This document shows positions 34,634 to 46,300 of a DNA stretch of 64,000 bases, in pieces. The position numbers and the translations under genes are program-made. This DNA comes from Bolinopsis microptera. Lineage: Eukaryota; Ctenophora; Tentaculata; Lobata; Bolinopsidae. Each line of letters opens with the position of its first letter. Position 1 is the first letter of the stretch. Location: positions 8,812,901-8,876,900 of the forward strand of contig NC_087082.1 of NCBI RefSeq assembly GCF_026151205.1, in the 5' to 3' direction. The notes beneath the pieces are model-generated. The model worked only from the letters and a program-made list of their open reading frames with translations, did no database searches and had not been told where the DNA came from.

Positions 34634-37600
34634 ATGGCAGGATCAGAGGGTATATGTGGAGAGGATTACGCGGGGAGGATGGTGGCTATCACCATCCTGT
34701 CCTCCGTGTGTGTCCTTACTGTCTTCGGAAACACCATGGTACGTACTTGGAGGTGTAGTAATTGGAGGTGTAGTAATCGGAGGTGTAGTGATTGGAGGTG
34801 TAGTAATTGGAGGTGTAGTAATTGGAGGCGTAGTAATTGGAGTTGTACTTGTAGTAATTGGAGTTGTAGTGATAGGTTTTAAGTTTAGATTGAGAGCTGC
34901 TATGTCACTGCACTGATATAAGAACGTGTTATTAAATATTAATCAGGTGTTCCGGTTTTAAAGCAGTCTGCTAATAAGTGACTGATACTAAATTGATAAA
35001 AATTAAAATGACTGATGATCCGATTGTGACTGCTAATAATTACATTTACGTAATCGCAATAATTACTCTAATCATAAATTATACCCAAAATCTCCTAATA
35101 ATCTCTAAACACCTAAGGAAGTAAGGACTGGTAATGTTAATTAAACATAATTTGCAGGTGCTGCTGGCCTTCTTTCGAAACCGGAGTCTCCGTTCCTTTG
35201 GTAACTACTTCTTGATCTCACTGGCACTAAGTGACCTGGTTATGGGGTGCTGGACTTTTCCTAACACTATCGCTAACCTGGTTCTCTGCAAATCATGGAT
35301 GTCGGTAAGATACAAACGCTGTGTTTTTAATACAAAAGCGATTGTTGAGTTGTAGTAATTTAAAGAGTGCACGCCGACATTTAATTTAAAGAGTGCACGC
35401 CGACAATTTAAGGGCTGAAGTGAAGAAAGCGGCTTTAAATTCTCAAAGGAATTTAGCACAATTTCCGGGGTGGTTGAAAACAATGAGTATCCTGAATATT
35501 TGAGATACCTAACATTTCACCCTATAAGGCGCTGCTATGCGAAATGTCTGGCTACATAGACAACGTCATCCTGACGAACAGTTTGGTGACGTTAGCAGCT
35601 TGTAGCTACGACAGGTACCTGGTGATAACCCGACCTCTCTTCTACAAACGGTGTATGACTGGCAAGCGTACCCTGCTTATCTTGTGTGCCACGTGGATCT
35701 ACTCCATGTCGCTGTCACTGCCACCATTCTGTGGTATCGGCAAGTTCAGGTTAGATTTGATAAGTTCAGATAAGATACGGCAAGTTCAGGTTAGATTTGT
35801 TAAGTTCAGATAAGATACGGTAAGTTCAGGTTAGATTTGTTAAGTTCAGATAAGATACGGTAAGTTCAGGTTAGATTTGTTAAGTTCAGATAAGATACGG
35901 CAAGTTCAGGTTAGATTTGTTAAGTTCAGATAAGATACGGCAAGTTCAGGCGAAATTTGGTAAGTTCAGATAAGATACGGCAAGTTAGATTTGTTAAGTT
36001 CAGATAAGATACGGCAAGTTCAGGTTAGATTTGTTAAGTTCAGATAAGATACGGCAAGTTCAGGTTAGATTTGTTAAGTTCAGATAAGATACGGTAAGTT
36101 CAGGTTAGATTTGATAAGTTCAGATAAGATACGGCAAGTTCAGGTTAGATTTGTTAAGTTCAGATAAGATACGGTAAGTTCCGGTTAGATTTGTTAAGTT
36201 CAGATAAGATACGGTAAGTTCAGGTTAGATTTGATAAGTTCAGATAAGATACGGCAAGTTCAGGTTAGATTTGTTAAGTTCAGATAAGATACGGCAAGTT
36301 CATATTAGATTTGTTAAGTTCAGATAAAATACGGCAAGTTCAGGCGAAATTTGGTAAGTTCAGATAAGATACGACAAGTTTAGGTGAGATTTATTAAGTT
36401 CGTATAGTATGACACAGTGAAACTATCGGACTACGATGTATGGGGACTTTCCACCCCATGGCAACATAAGATACGGCTAGTACCGGCGAAATTTGATAAG
36501 TTTAAGAGGGAACAGCTTAGTTAGAGGTTAGATGAGATTGTTGAAGTGTGTGTGTTCAGTCTAAAAAGTTCAAGTGGCTATTTAAAAAAATTAACTAGGA
36601 TGATCTATTTTGGGCAATATTTAGTTTCTGTCGATCTTTCGATGCCCATCCCTTGAAAAACCCCTGAAAAGATAACTTTTTAAGCGATATCAGGTGAGAT
36701 TTGGCAACATCCTCACAATTTACAGCCGGGCACTGGAGATTATTTTTAGTCGTTACAAAATTTGATTCCGTTAGAAACTCAAATTATCAGAACTGGTGTT
36801 ACATTATTCATCATTATATTATTATTTATCATGGGAATCTTCACCCGTTGAATTTTTGTTACTGATTCATATACAAAATGTTTCAATAATTTAGCAATTC
36901 AATGGCTAAATTATCACTTTTATGTGACTTAACCCCAATATTAAGTCATATTCTCACAGCCACTTCCCGCACTCAGACTATCAGAATTCTCCAGAACCTG
37001 CGCCCTAACAGTAACTAACACGGAACCTTTACAAAATTTCAAGATCTACTTCTCGTCCTACATTATCTTTACCTTTATTCCACCTCTCTCCATCATGATA
37101 ACTTGCTACTACTTCATCCTTCAGACTGCCAGAGAGGTAAGAAATTATTTATATAATTAGTATGGGATTATTATTTATGAAGGAGCAATGGGTATCATAT
37201 TCACTCTCCTCGCGTCCTAAGATGACGTTTCTCTTGTCGCATATATGATGAAATTTATCGATAAACTGCGAAACCTTTATAAAGTTACAGTTACGATATT
37301 TCACTGCTCTAGCCATTGAAATTATTGGATAGTTCCACAGTCCATACTTGGCAAAATCGATAAGCGATCTAAGAGATGGTTTATTCCATAAGATAGATAA
37401 CCAATGCATCTGCCACGCCTGTTTGAATAAACCTTCTAGAACAAACCTGTTCTTCACAGCTGCCTCCAAATTGTAGGCACGCTACATAGTTAAATGTATA
37501 GCCGGACTTCTGACAGCATTCTAGCGCTATGACATCTAGGAACAGCCTCGCTCAGTACTGACATGCCTTAGTCATAGAGTCACAGGAATTAGGATTGTAA

Positions 37601-39895
37601 TGTGGCTTACTAATTTTAACATGGAAATACCTCTTTTCAAGCTTCAATTAACACTAAAGATTGTTTCATTAAAATAGCATAATTTAAAGTTAGAGCCTAC
37701 AGCTACCAAATATATAATATTGCTTGACCGACTATATTGAATTTTCAAATGATAAATATACTGCTATAATCTTTTACCATTATTGAATTTCCTTGTACTC
37801 AGGTTAACGCCAAGTTCCGTGCCCAGGTTAACGCCAACGACCCGAATGTAATAAAACAGGGAGGGGCATGGAAGGGTATCAAGAACTACAAGGCTGGTCT
37901 GATGATAGCTGTCATTATCGGAGTGTACCTAGTTTTCGTCCTCCCGGTCATGATATTCGCTACTCTACAAGTAGTTTTTAATGTGAGTACAGGTAGTATA
38001 TAAACACTTAGGGTGATAATGATTTTAGTGTGAGTATTGTTTATACCAATACTGTATTCTACTGAATTAGGCCAGACTACTCGACTATTGGATTATTTAT
38101 TTTATTTATAGATGTGATGACAAATCCCAGAATATCCTCTAATTATGTCTATAAATATAATATTCAATATATTTTCATTGGTTAAACATTGTTAATAAGG
38201 AGAAGTTCTCGTCTGCTTCTGCGGTTTACAAAAATCATTTGCCATGGCAATCCGCAATATATACAAACTTGAATTAAGATTAAACGAATGTAACTAACTT
38301 AATGTTAAGATAATCGTAAACAATAATCTCCACTTCAATTCACACATTTATCAGGTCCACGGAATACCAAAAGATGCAGCTCTGATAGTAGTCTACTTGG
38401 TCATGTGTAACTCCTTCTGTAACCCTATTATCTATGGGATCATGAACAAGGAGTTCCGTAAGGTAACACACAATATTTCATCTTATCGACTATAAATATT
38501 TCTACTATACTTTTTTCCACTAAGCCAAAAGCGAATAAACTCTAGTAAAGTTGTTGGGCCGATACCTATTATTAAATTATCTCCCCTGAATGAACTTCAC
38601 CCAAACTGCCCATACCCCTCCCACTGACACCTTACCTCCGCAGACATTCAGGAATATCCTGTCCTGTAGATCAGACAGATCCTTTAGACAGATGAACTAC
38701 CGGCGGGAGAGTCTGGCATACAGCACCAACTCTTGTAACGGTACCATGCTCCTGAGGAAACGAGATCTCAGTCAGAGTAATAACTCCTCTATTTCTCTCG
38801 GGTAAGTTTAGTTCAAAATAACTGAGACTATTTTTAATTGTTTCGGACCTTGATTTGCCGTTTTTACGTCTTGATTTTAAAATATAAGCATCATTTAGAT
38901 ACACTAGCAGGAACCCGTATAACCATGCAATGGTGTCAAAACTCAAGAGACTAAAATAATTATCATCTATTTAATTCGCGTTTTTGACACCACTTGGGGG
39001 TCCAAATTTGGGGCTCTAAAACTTTTATTTCTTGGCCAATTTTTTATTTTTTCATGCTATCACTATACACCCATAATCATATGATCAAAACACAAAGCTT
39101 TGAAATATACTTTTTTCTGTTTGAGATTTGAATAACGTTACTGTAATGTTCCAAATTATATTTTAAATGTTCAAAATGTTCAAAAAATGTTCAAATGCTG
39201 ATTTTGAGGCTATTAAAGCATTTGGCCCAGTCAAAAAAGTTTCAGTTGTATATCTTTTACGGTTTTTGCGGAAAGTAGCGTTAAAGTTGATGCCGTGGTG
39301 TCAGTAAAATGGCACGGATAAACATATATCGTCTCGCTTTATATATAGTAAGATTTTGTAAATACAGTAAAACCCTGACTTACCGCCAACCCCTGTTTAC
39401 CTCAGTTGACTTCTATACTCAAAATTCTGCGGTAAATCGGGGTTTAACTCTACATATATACTGAGGTTATCAAAATTGTTAAAAAATTAAATAACCCCGA
39501 ATGACAAATACATTTTTTCCTGAAAACTATTGTCACTAAAATATCAAATTTAAAGCCCCGACAGGTCGTCCACTATGAGCTCAAACCAGAGTGTCAGCAG
39601 ACAGAACTCCGAACTAAAGAAATACTTCAACGGAAAGAGAAACAACAGTTTAGGGGGGAACAAAGATCCCTGTGTCTTACCCCAAGCAGGCGGGACCATC
39701 ATTGAACTGTCAGAGCACAGCACGTCGGACTGCTATCGGGAGCATGTCAATCCGAACTTTAGGACCAGTTCAGAGGCCGTAAAAAACTTAGCCATCTCAG
39801 AGTTTAATCCCTTTAGATTTATTTGGACTATCAAGAGTTCTAGTTATGAGTGTGTTTGTAATAGGAAAGGCAGGAAACGAACAATCTCTTTCTGA
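34634..39895 (+). CDS. Class A (rhodopsin-like) GPCR, orphan, complete 8-exon gene
   Basis: A seven-transmembrane receptor of 469 residues. Exons: 34634-34738, 35158-35304, 35529-35749, 36977-37136, 37803-37982, 38355-38462, 38644-38801 and 39565-39895. All junctions are GT-AG, phases agree and the total is 470 codons including the stop. Marks: VFGNTMV in TM1; LALSDLV in TM2; LLCEM with the TM3 cysteine; SYDRYLVITRPL, a canonical DRY; an ECL2 cysteine in SRTCALTV; FVLPVM in TM6 where CWxP is usual; NPIIY in TM7; and MNKEFRK at the start of helix 8. The retinal-binding Lys of opsins is not present (Met at that place), so it is not a conventional opsin. The Ser/Asn-rich tail has Cys residues after helix 8 that could be palmitoylated. 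Introns 1 and 3 begin with tandem repeats. Ligand unknown. Confidence 0.9.
34741..34880. repeat. 15-bp minisatellite starting at the intron 1 donor
   Basis: About eight copies of AGGTGTAGTAATTGG with single-base variants start within a few bases of the exon 1 donor (ATG then GTACGT at 34739). Read through, it encodes a repetitive VVIGG-type peptide, an artefact of intron retention. Confidence 0.85.
35742..36400. repeat. 40-bp minisatellite seeded from an exon-intron junction
   Basis: Roughly 16 tandem copies of a 40-bp unit made of GATAAGATACGGCAAGTTCA and GGTTAGATTTGTTAAGTTCA. The first half-unit is the real end of exon 3 and its donor (GGCAAGTTCAG then GTTAGA at 35750). Many copies have GGTAAGTTCAG, a near-perfect donor consensus. 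The array ends about 580 bp before the exon 4 acceptor. Confidence 0.9.
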
Positions 39896-39966
39896 AATAA
39901 TAGTATATTTAAAGTGTGATCAATTTGAGTTGGCACCGGTGATGAGAAAGGAGGAGATAAATTCCA

Positions 39967-39972
39967 AATAAA
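39967..39972 (+). terminator. Polyadenylation signal of the second GPCR gene
   Basis: AATAAA 71 bp after the stop codon, on the coding strand and at ordinary spacing for a short 3' UTR. Confidence 0.5.
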
Positions 39973-41371
39973 AAACTTCAAGATGCCATTTCCAGTGATC
40001 ACATCCGGGCCAACTTTAACTGACAGCGCTATTATAATACAATTAATGAATAAGAAGCTCCCAACCGGACCCTCGTCCCTCTATGTTCCCTCTATAGAGC
40101 ATTTTAATTTATCTTAATTGTCAATGATTATTGTAATATTCTTCAATCAACAATGTTTGTTTCAGAAAATCAACAATCAAATTTATGTACTGTAAGTCAT
40201 GAATTTTGATAATTCGGTGAGTGAGCCTGTGCTCAATAACATTACGACGTCATGTTTTAATTAAATATCAATATAACGTGACCAATAATATCCCAAACCG
40301 CTTCACCAAGGATTCTCCTTCTGAAAATAATGTTACTGATTGAGAGTATTTGTTAAATAAATTATGTACATATGCATAGATCGTAGTTTAGATTTATTCA
40401 AGACTGAAAGATTAATTCAGTGATTGTGTCGCTCTTTCGATTGAACTTTATTGGTAAGAATTTGAAACACTTTAGTTTCAAACGAAAAGGGGCTATCAAA
40501 AAACGAACAGAAAATATACAACAATAAAATAACTGCTTGCAGGGTTAAAACTTAACTCCTATCTCATTCTATACGAGTTAGTATTTAACAAAAGAATAAC
40601 ACAAATAAAAAATACACGAACGTTTTTAATACTTAATGTATTAAAAACGTTCCAAAGATTGAGTGCAAGAGTTCTTATAGTACAATCGTCATCAAGTTCA
40701 TGCTCGCATGGTCACATGAACTATAACGACGATTTTCTAAAAGAAATAGATTAAAACTATATTATAATGTTTTCTGTATGGAGTTAACACAAACTAGAAA
40801 CTTTTACTTTAACTGATAACTGTACAACCAAGTCGACAAAAGCACCGACCCAAAACAGTAAATCCAAAATTTGCAAGGCACTGATTAATAATTACAAGGT
40901 TATCTCATTTATGGGAATATTTACACACACACACACACAATTTTAACCTAAATCCGTTCCTGAATATCTTGAGATATTTGCCGCCGAGTCCAGACCGGAA
41001 TACAGCGCAAATTCATCTTAGAACTGTCATGACGCATCAAAAGTTAAAAAATCATTTTCAAAAATTTAGATACGTTTTAACGCATCTAAACAACACACGG
41101 ACATAAAATACCTAAAAAAACAAATTTATCTCACGTATTAATGAATCTCGTTAAAAATAATGAAAACTTTCGTTTTCTTGACTCATTTTCACATGATAAT
41201 ACGAAATAAGGAGCATTTTTGTTGTTGGAAATAATAGCAGATCCGGATGAATTTCGTATCATCATGTGTTTACTTGAAAAACTTAGCATTAAAATTGACT
41301 TACAATGACTTATGTATACACACTCAAATAAATAAAAATTACAACAAATATATCATAACGAATAAAAAATC
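39973..41371. other. Intergenic region between GPCR and cyclin genes
   Basis: AT-rich, no coding signal. It contains a perfect 15-bp stem hairpin at 40618-40652 (GAACGTTTTTAATAC arms) and a short AC repeat at about 40924-40939. The two flanking genes converge here. Confidence 0.5.
40618..40652. repeat. Hairpin with a perfect 15-bp stem
   Basis: GAACGTTTTTAATAC and GTATTAAAAACGTTC flank a 5-bp loop. It lies between two convergent genes, but there is no U-run pattern or other sign of a specific RNA. Confidence 0.6.
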
Positions 41372-42442
41372 CTACTTTAATTCTGATTTAAGCTTTTTGT
41401 ACACGCTGTCGTATTTGGTAAATACAGTGACATAATCTGATAGTTCGTCATTCAGAATGGTTTTTCTGATAAAACGCTTGCAGTCAGCAATCGAACTCTC
41501 GTTAAATTGAAGATTATGAAGCTGTCTCAAAGCAGGAACGAAAGTGCTAATTTCGTTAAGAATATCCAAAGAGGACACAGCAATTTCTGATGGTTTCCAC
41601 TGAAGAGCGGGGTAGCTTACAGACATAAGTTCGCAAAGAAACTTGCCACAATAATACTGCTGGCGGGAGCAAGAGAACACTTTCACAATGTACCGAAGGA
41701 ACTGGATCGTTGTTGGGTATCCCAGGTCATAATCAAGCGCTAGAAGAAACTTACTCTCCATTCTTTCAAGCTCCTGAAAATAATTATATAATTATATAAA
41801 TGCGTGAGTGGTATTGAAAATTATCTTTATCTTTAATGCATATCTACAATGTTCAATTTTATGATAAGTTTTTCATGCACAAGAACATGTTTTTAAAGGA
41901 GCGCTGCTAACCTTAGGGGTGTAAGTGTCTTCGGTAATGTAGCATAGATCACTCATGCTGGGAACACATATCTCCTCGAATTTACATGCAATAAAGATAG
42001 CACCAATACCAACCAGCTGAAGATTCGACCTTTCAATCAACGTTGTCGTCAAGAAACGATCTATATACTGTATAGCATAGTACTGCGTCTCATCGGTTAA
42101 TTTGAACTTAGTGCATGCTTGAATTATCCAGTCAACAAGAATAGATCTCATCACAGGCTTCAGATCATGCTGCTTGTCCATATAATGAGGACACACGTTT
42201 ATGGACTGTTCTAAGCGAACAAGGTAGCCAAAAACATCTCCAAGGTAAGAGTCGTCTTTGGATGAATCGGATTTCTTTGATACAGGACTCACTGTTGATT
42301 TCTTAGCTTTCTTCGAAACCAAGTTGTTCCGCTGGCTGTTGCTGATGTTAATTAGCGGGGCTCTACGGCATCTTGTTACTCTAGTCACTTTGCCGTCATT
42401 GACATCTCCGAGCTCATGGTTTTCAAAGTTCAATGTGTCCAT
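41372..42442 (-). CDS. Cyclin A/B-type mitotic cyclin
   Basis: A 310-residue cyclin of two exons (42442-41912 and 41773-41372; donor GTTAGC, acceptor TTTTCAG, phase 0). Cyclins activate CDKs and set substrate choice in S phase or mitosis. The N-terminus has a textbook destruction box R27-A-P-L30-I-N-I33-S-N35 (RxxLxxIxN), so APC/C-driven degradation is expected. The first cyclin fold (about 68-177) has MRSILVDW, the hydrophobic patch that binds RxL substrates, then YIDRFL, LQLVG and KFEE. K154 and E183 align with the Lys/Glu pair of cyclin A that contacts the CDK. The second fold (about 184-305) is weaker but complete. At 310 residues it is short, with an N-terminus of under 70 residues. It looks nearest to cyclin A, but a B-type assignment is not excluded. 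Confidence 0.85.
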
Positions 42443-43398
42443 TTCTTAAGGTTTTTAACATTAGTTATGACGAAAAAAATGTTAGAATTCAAATTGTAAG
42501 GAATGGGAAAGTACAGTTATGGTACTCAGTACTGTTTTTTTGCGTTTAGCGACGTGATGAACAACCTTATACTTATGTCATGCATGATGATCGAAGGAAC
42601 CCCTACAAATACACATATCACAACTGCTGAAAATGTTCCACTTGGATTGTGATTAAAGAATGATAGGCGTTACTGAAAAATAACAAAATTTCATAATAAA
42701 TTATAACACAAGACAGTACAATTCCGGTAGATTTAGTTAAATTCAAACCAATATAAATAATGAAACTAAACGTTTGAATTCCTTATATGAAATACTGCCA
42801 CAACATAAGGCCAGGGTCACATGGAGAGAGGCGTTATTGAGTGTTTAGTAATTCGTAATCCGCTATTCGAGTAGACAGTGGACACCCTAATAGCAACACG
42901 ATACCGCCTTAAAATATCAAGCAATAAGCAGGAGATTGTGATTAGAGTTGAAAGCTAGAATGACCAATGCAAGAAGAGAACGAATACAATCACGAAGAGA
43001 GAACTTCATTGATTGTACAATTTTTGCTCCTTCATAAATTATCTTTTTCGTATGACCAGGTTCAAGTAGCACGAAAACATGCTTTGTAGGTTCCTTAATT
43101 TTGCTCACATGAATGATGATCAACTATAAAATCATGTAGCTGAGCAGAGCGCTGGCCAGCTCAGTTAATTTAACGGCTACAAAATTATTAGGTCGGAAGA
43201 AAGGGGCCGGGGAAACGTGACTTTTTATAGTGGTAAGGATAGTGCGTACACTGGAAATAAAACTTCGCCGCCGCGCAAAGAATTTACAGTAGACCGTTTG
43301 TGCGTTGAACCGCACTGGATAATAATTTTAAATTGATCTAAAAATCAACAGGAGAGGAAAATGACGCTCCTAAAACAGCCTATGAGACTTTGAAATGT

Positions 43399-46300
43399 TC
43401 ACCAGCGCTGATTTTGCACACGTTCAATATAAGAAACTTTGCGTTCCATCTCTTCTAATGTATTCATTGGATATTGTCTCCTTAACACATACTTCTTCAG
43501 TCCTGGAGTAACCTGTGATTTTGAAGTGTAATGCACAATACATGATATGTATATCAATTACGTGAACTGGAGAAGGGTTGAAGTTTTTATCGGTCGATAA
43601 TCATTATCTGATTAGGTTGTTGACAGCTGAAAATTCCCGGAACTACATAATGTAATATGTAATTTAAGTTAGTACTTAGTATAATATCTTACCTTGGTTG
43701 TCAACTGAACAGAATCCTGGATGAAGTTCATTTCTGGGGGTGCATCCTCGAGGAATAATTTCATGTTTCCTTTCTTTCCATGTCTCATGAGCTTCTGCCT
43801 GAAAATATAAATTTGTTGATTTTCAGAAAAACGCATGAAGATAAACTTTCCCCTTACAGACACATTCAAGTCATTGCACACCAAACTCTCTTAATTCAAA
43901 TAAATTGTAGCGAATATGATTGTGATAGCTCACCTAAAATACCAGGCTCGGAGCCTCTTTCTGAACTTAAAACTTGGTGCTGAACCTGTAAAAATATTGA
44001 TTAAATGGAAGATGGTACTCCATAATTTCCCCCTATTTCATTGAGATAACATCCAATCTAATAAGTAATTGGATACATAATATATTGAGGATTGGTATTG
44101 TTTTCTACATATCATGAAACAGATCGTTTGCCCGTCAATTTGAGTGTTTCTCTTTGTTTAAAATATAATGCTCCTGCTTGATTGCAGCAACTAACTAATA
44201 ATTAATATATATTCTATATATCTTTAAAGAACTAGTTTTATCAGTTCTAGCCTTGAAACATCTTGGTTTCTTGGGTATCTTGCACAGTAATGAAATAATA
44301 ATCGTGTGTTTACGAACCGACGGCTTTCTGCATGATTCCAGGCGGCGCAGGGGGAGGAGGAATATTTTCTCCCGCGGAAAGATTATCTTGAGCGACAACG
44401 GGCTCCTCATCGTGTTGTCCCAACTTGAATATCGGAGAATAAGGAGTTTCATAACCAATTGATCTTTTTGGAGTTTCCTCAGACTTTTTACCAGTGAGTT
44501 CTTCCAAAAATTCTAGTTCCGATTTTTCATCATGCCGTTGAAACCTTTTGGGCGATATTCCAGATAAATCTTCGGCAGCAAAGTCTGACTTTTTATTGTC
44601 TGTGATGTCATCCATTGTGATAGGAACGAGTGGTTCAAGACGGGGGAGTTCCTTACTCAGTCTTATATTCTCGGGGGGAGGAGAAGGTTTGTAGGGTGGT
44701 GGAAGCTTTAGGAGATCGTGGTTTGTACGTTGTATAATATTTAAAATGGCTGTACACCAACATGATATGGCATAGTGTAGACACATTACCTGAAAAGACA
44801 AAGATTATACGGCTAACTGAAAATATCTAGTATCTGATAACGAAATTTAAAGTATTTATTGTACTCAAACAAGTATATTGTACACCAGAGAAGTTAAAAG
44901 AAAAAATATCAAGCAAACAGAAATATTACCAACAGTGGGAAACTTACCACAGACGACTTCCCTATGAAATAAGCAAAGATACCTCCAAGTGGTGTTATTA
45001 CCAAGTACAATCTAGGATTATACCATTTCTCATGTCTGAAATTCACCTGAAAGTTGATCAGAGCTTATGAGATTTGCAAATCAACTATTACACACTTTGT
45101 TAATAGAATTATAGATAACCAATTATAGATACTACAAAAAAGTTAATGAGAATGATAATGATATTAATTTTCAAGACATGAATTTCAGTTCAATTAAGTA
45201 GACCTTATGACTAAATGCTTCAAAGTTCAAGAGGCAAGACACTAAAAAGTTTTGTAGTAAGAAAAACCTAAATCATTATTACATGCATGATAGTTCCTAA
45301 AGCGGTGACGATGCAGATGGGGAGACAGTAGAAGCCTACACTTGCATTACTGTTAACTGTCATGTCTAGGAAAGGACCAAATCCTCCATCCAAGAGTGGC
45401 TGAAATAGTGAAACATGTAGTTTATATAACGAATATCATAACGTACAGAGCAAAGGTGCATCAAGCAGCCTGCAGCATACCACTCGATCAAATTATATTT
45501 TTGAATACCCCAAATTTATTAGTTAAATACCAAACAATAATAGCAGCAAATCTGGGGAAACTTGGTGGACATTGACTTTTTTCACACATTTTGAGTATGT
45601 TGACTTCAACATGATATTGCAGCTTATTGTGGTTAATCTCAATGTTGGAGTGATGTTTTTCTGGTGCACAAAACACTGCAGTACAGTTATGTTGAATAAT
45701 TGTGGTTAATGAATCCTCTATGTGGCCACTATGGTGGTTAAAATAGCATGGTTAATAAAGGTCTAAAATTGACCTAAATCAGTGTTTTTGGTCGTTTTAA
45801 CCGCCATACGGCCACACATTCTGTTGCATTATCTTTAAAATCACTAATTATCCTCCAGCTATCTCTCATAATCAAATATAATCAAAACAAAATAAGGCAC
45901 CAAAAGTTCGGAGGTTGCTGAATAATGGTTAATTTGTGATGGCTTCTGTAGACCGAAAGTCCAAAATAAACATGTTTTAACCACATTGAGGCCACATCTA
46001 AGGTTTTATGGTATTGGGACCATAGCCAAAAGTTTTGGGCACCTGGATGGTGTCCTCTGCCTTTGAAATTATGGTGATATTTCAATGCTGTGCCATACCA
46101 GGTGGTTAAGTACGCGCAAGCGCGCGCTTTTAATATATCACAGTTGGTGGTTATGGAGGAGGACTGAGAAGGGGAGGACTTAGGAGGACTGACGAGTGGA
46201 GGAAGAGGAGGATTGAGCAGGAGGAGGACTGAGGAGTAGAAGGAGGAAGAAGACTGAGGAGGATCAGGAGGACCCAGGAAGAGGAGGAAGAGGAGGAGGA

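Noticed and set aside
34656..34916. Frame encoding repeated VVIGG
   Set aside because: Product of the 15-bp minisatellite in GPCR intron 1.
37149..37469. 106-codon minus-strand frame inside GPCR intron 4
   Set aside because: It has no recognisable motif, no exon signals and lies antisense in an intron; probably chance or an unrecognisable relic.
34634..39895. An opsin identity for this receptor
   Set aside because: NPIIY and MNKEFRK resemble opsins, but the retinal-linking Lys in TM7 is replaced by Met.
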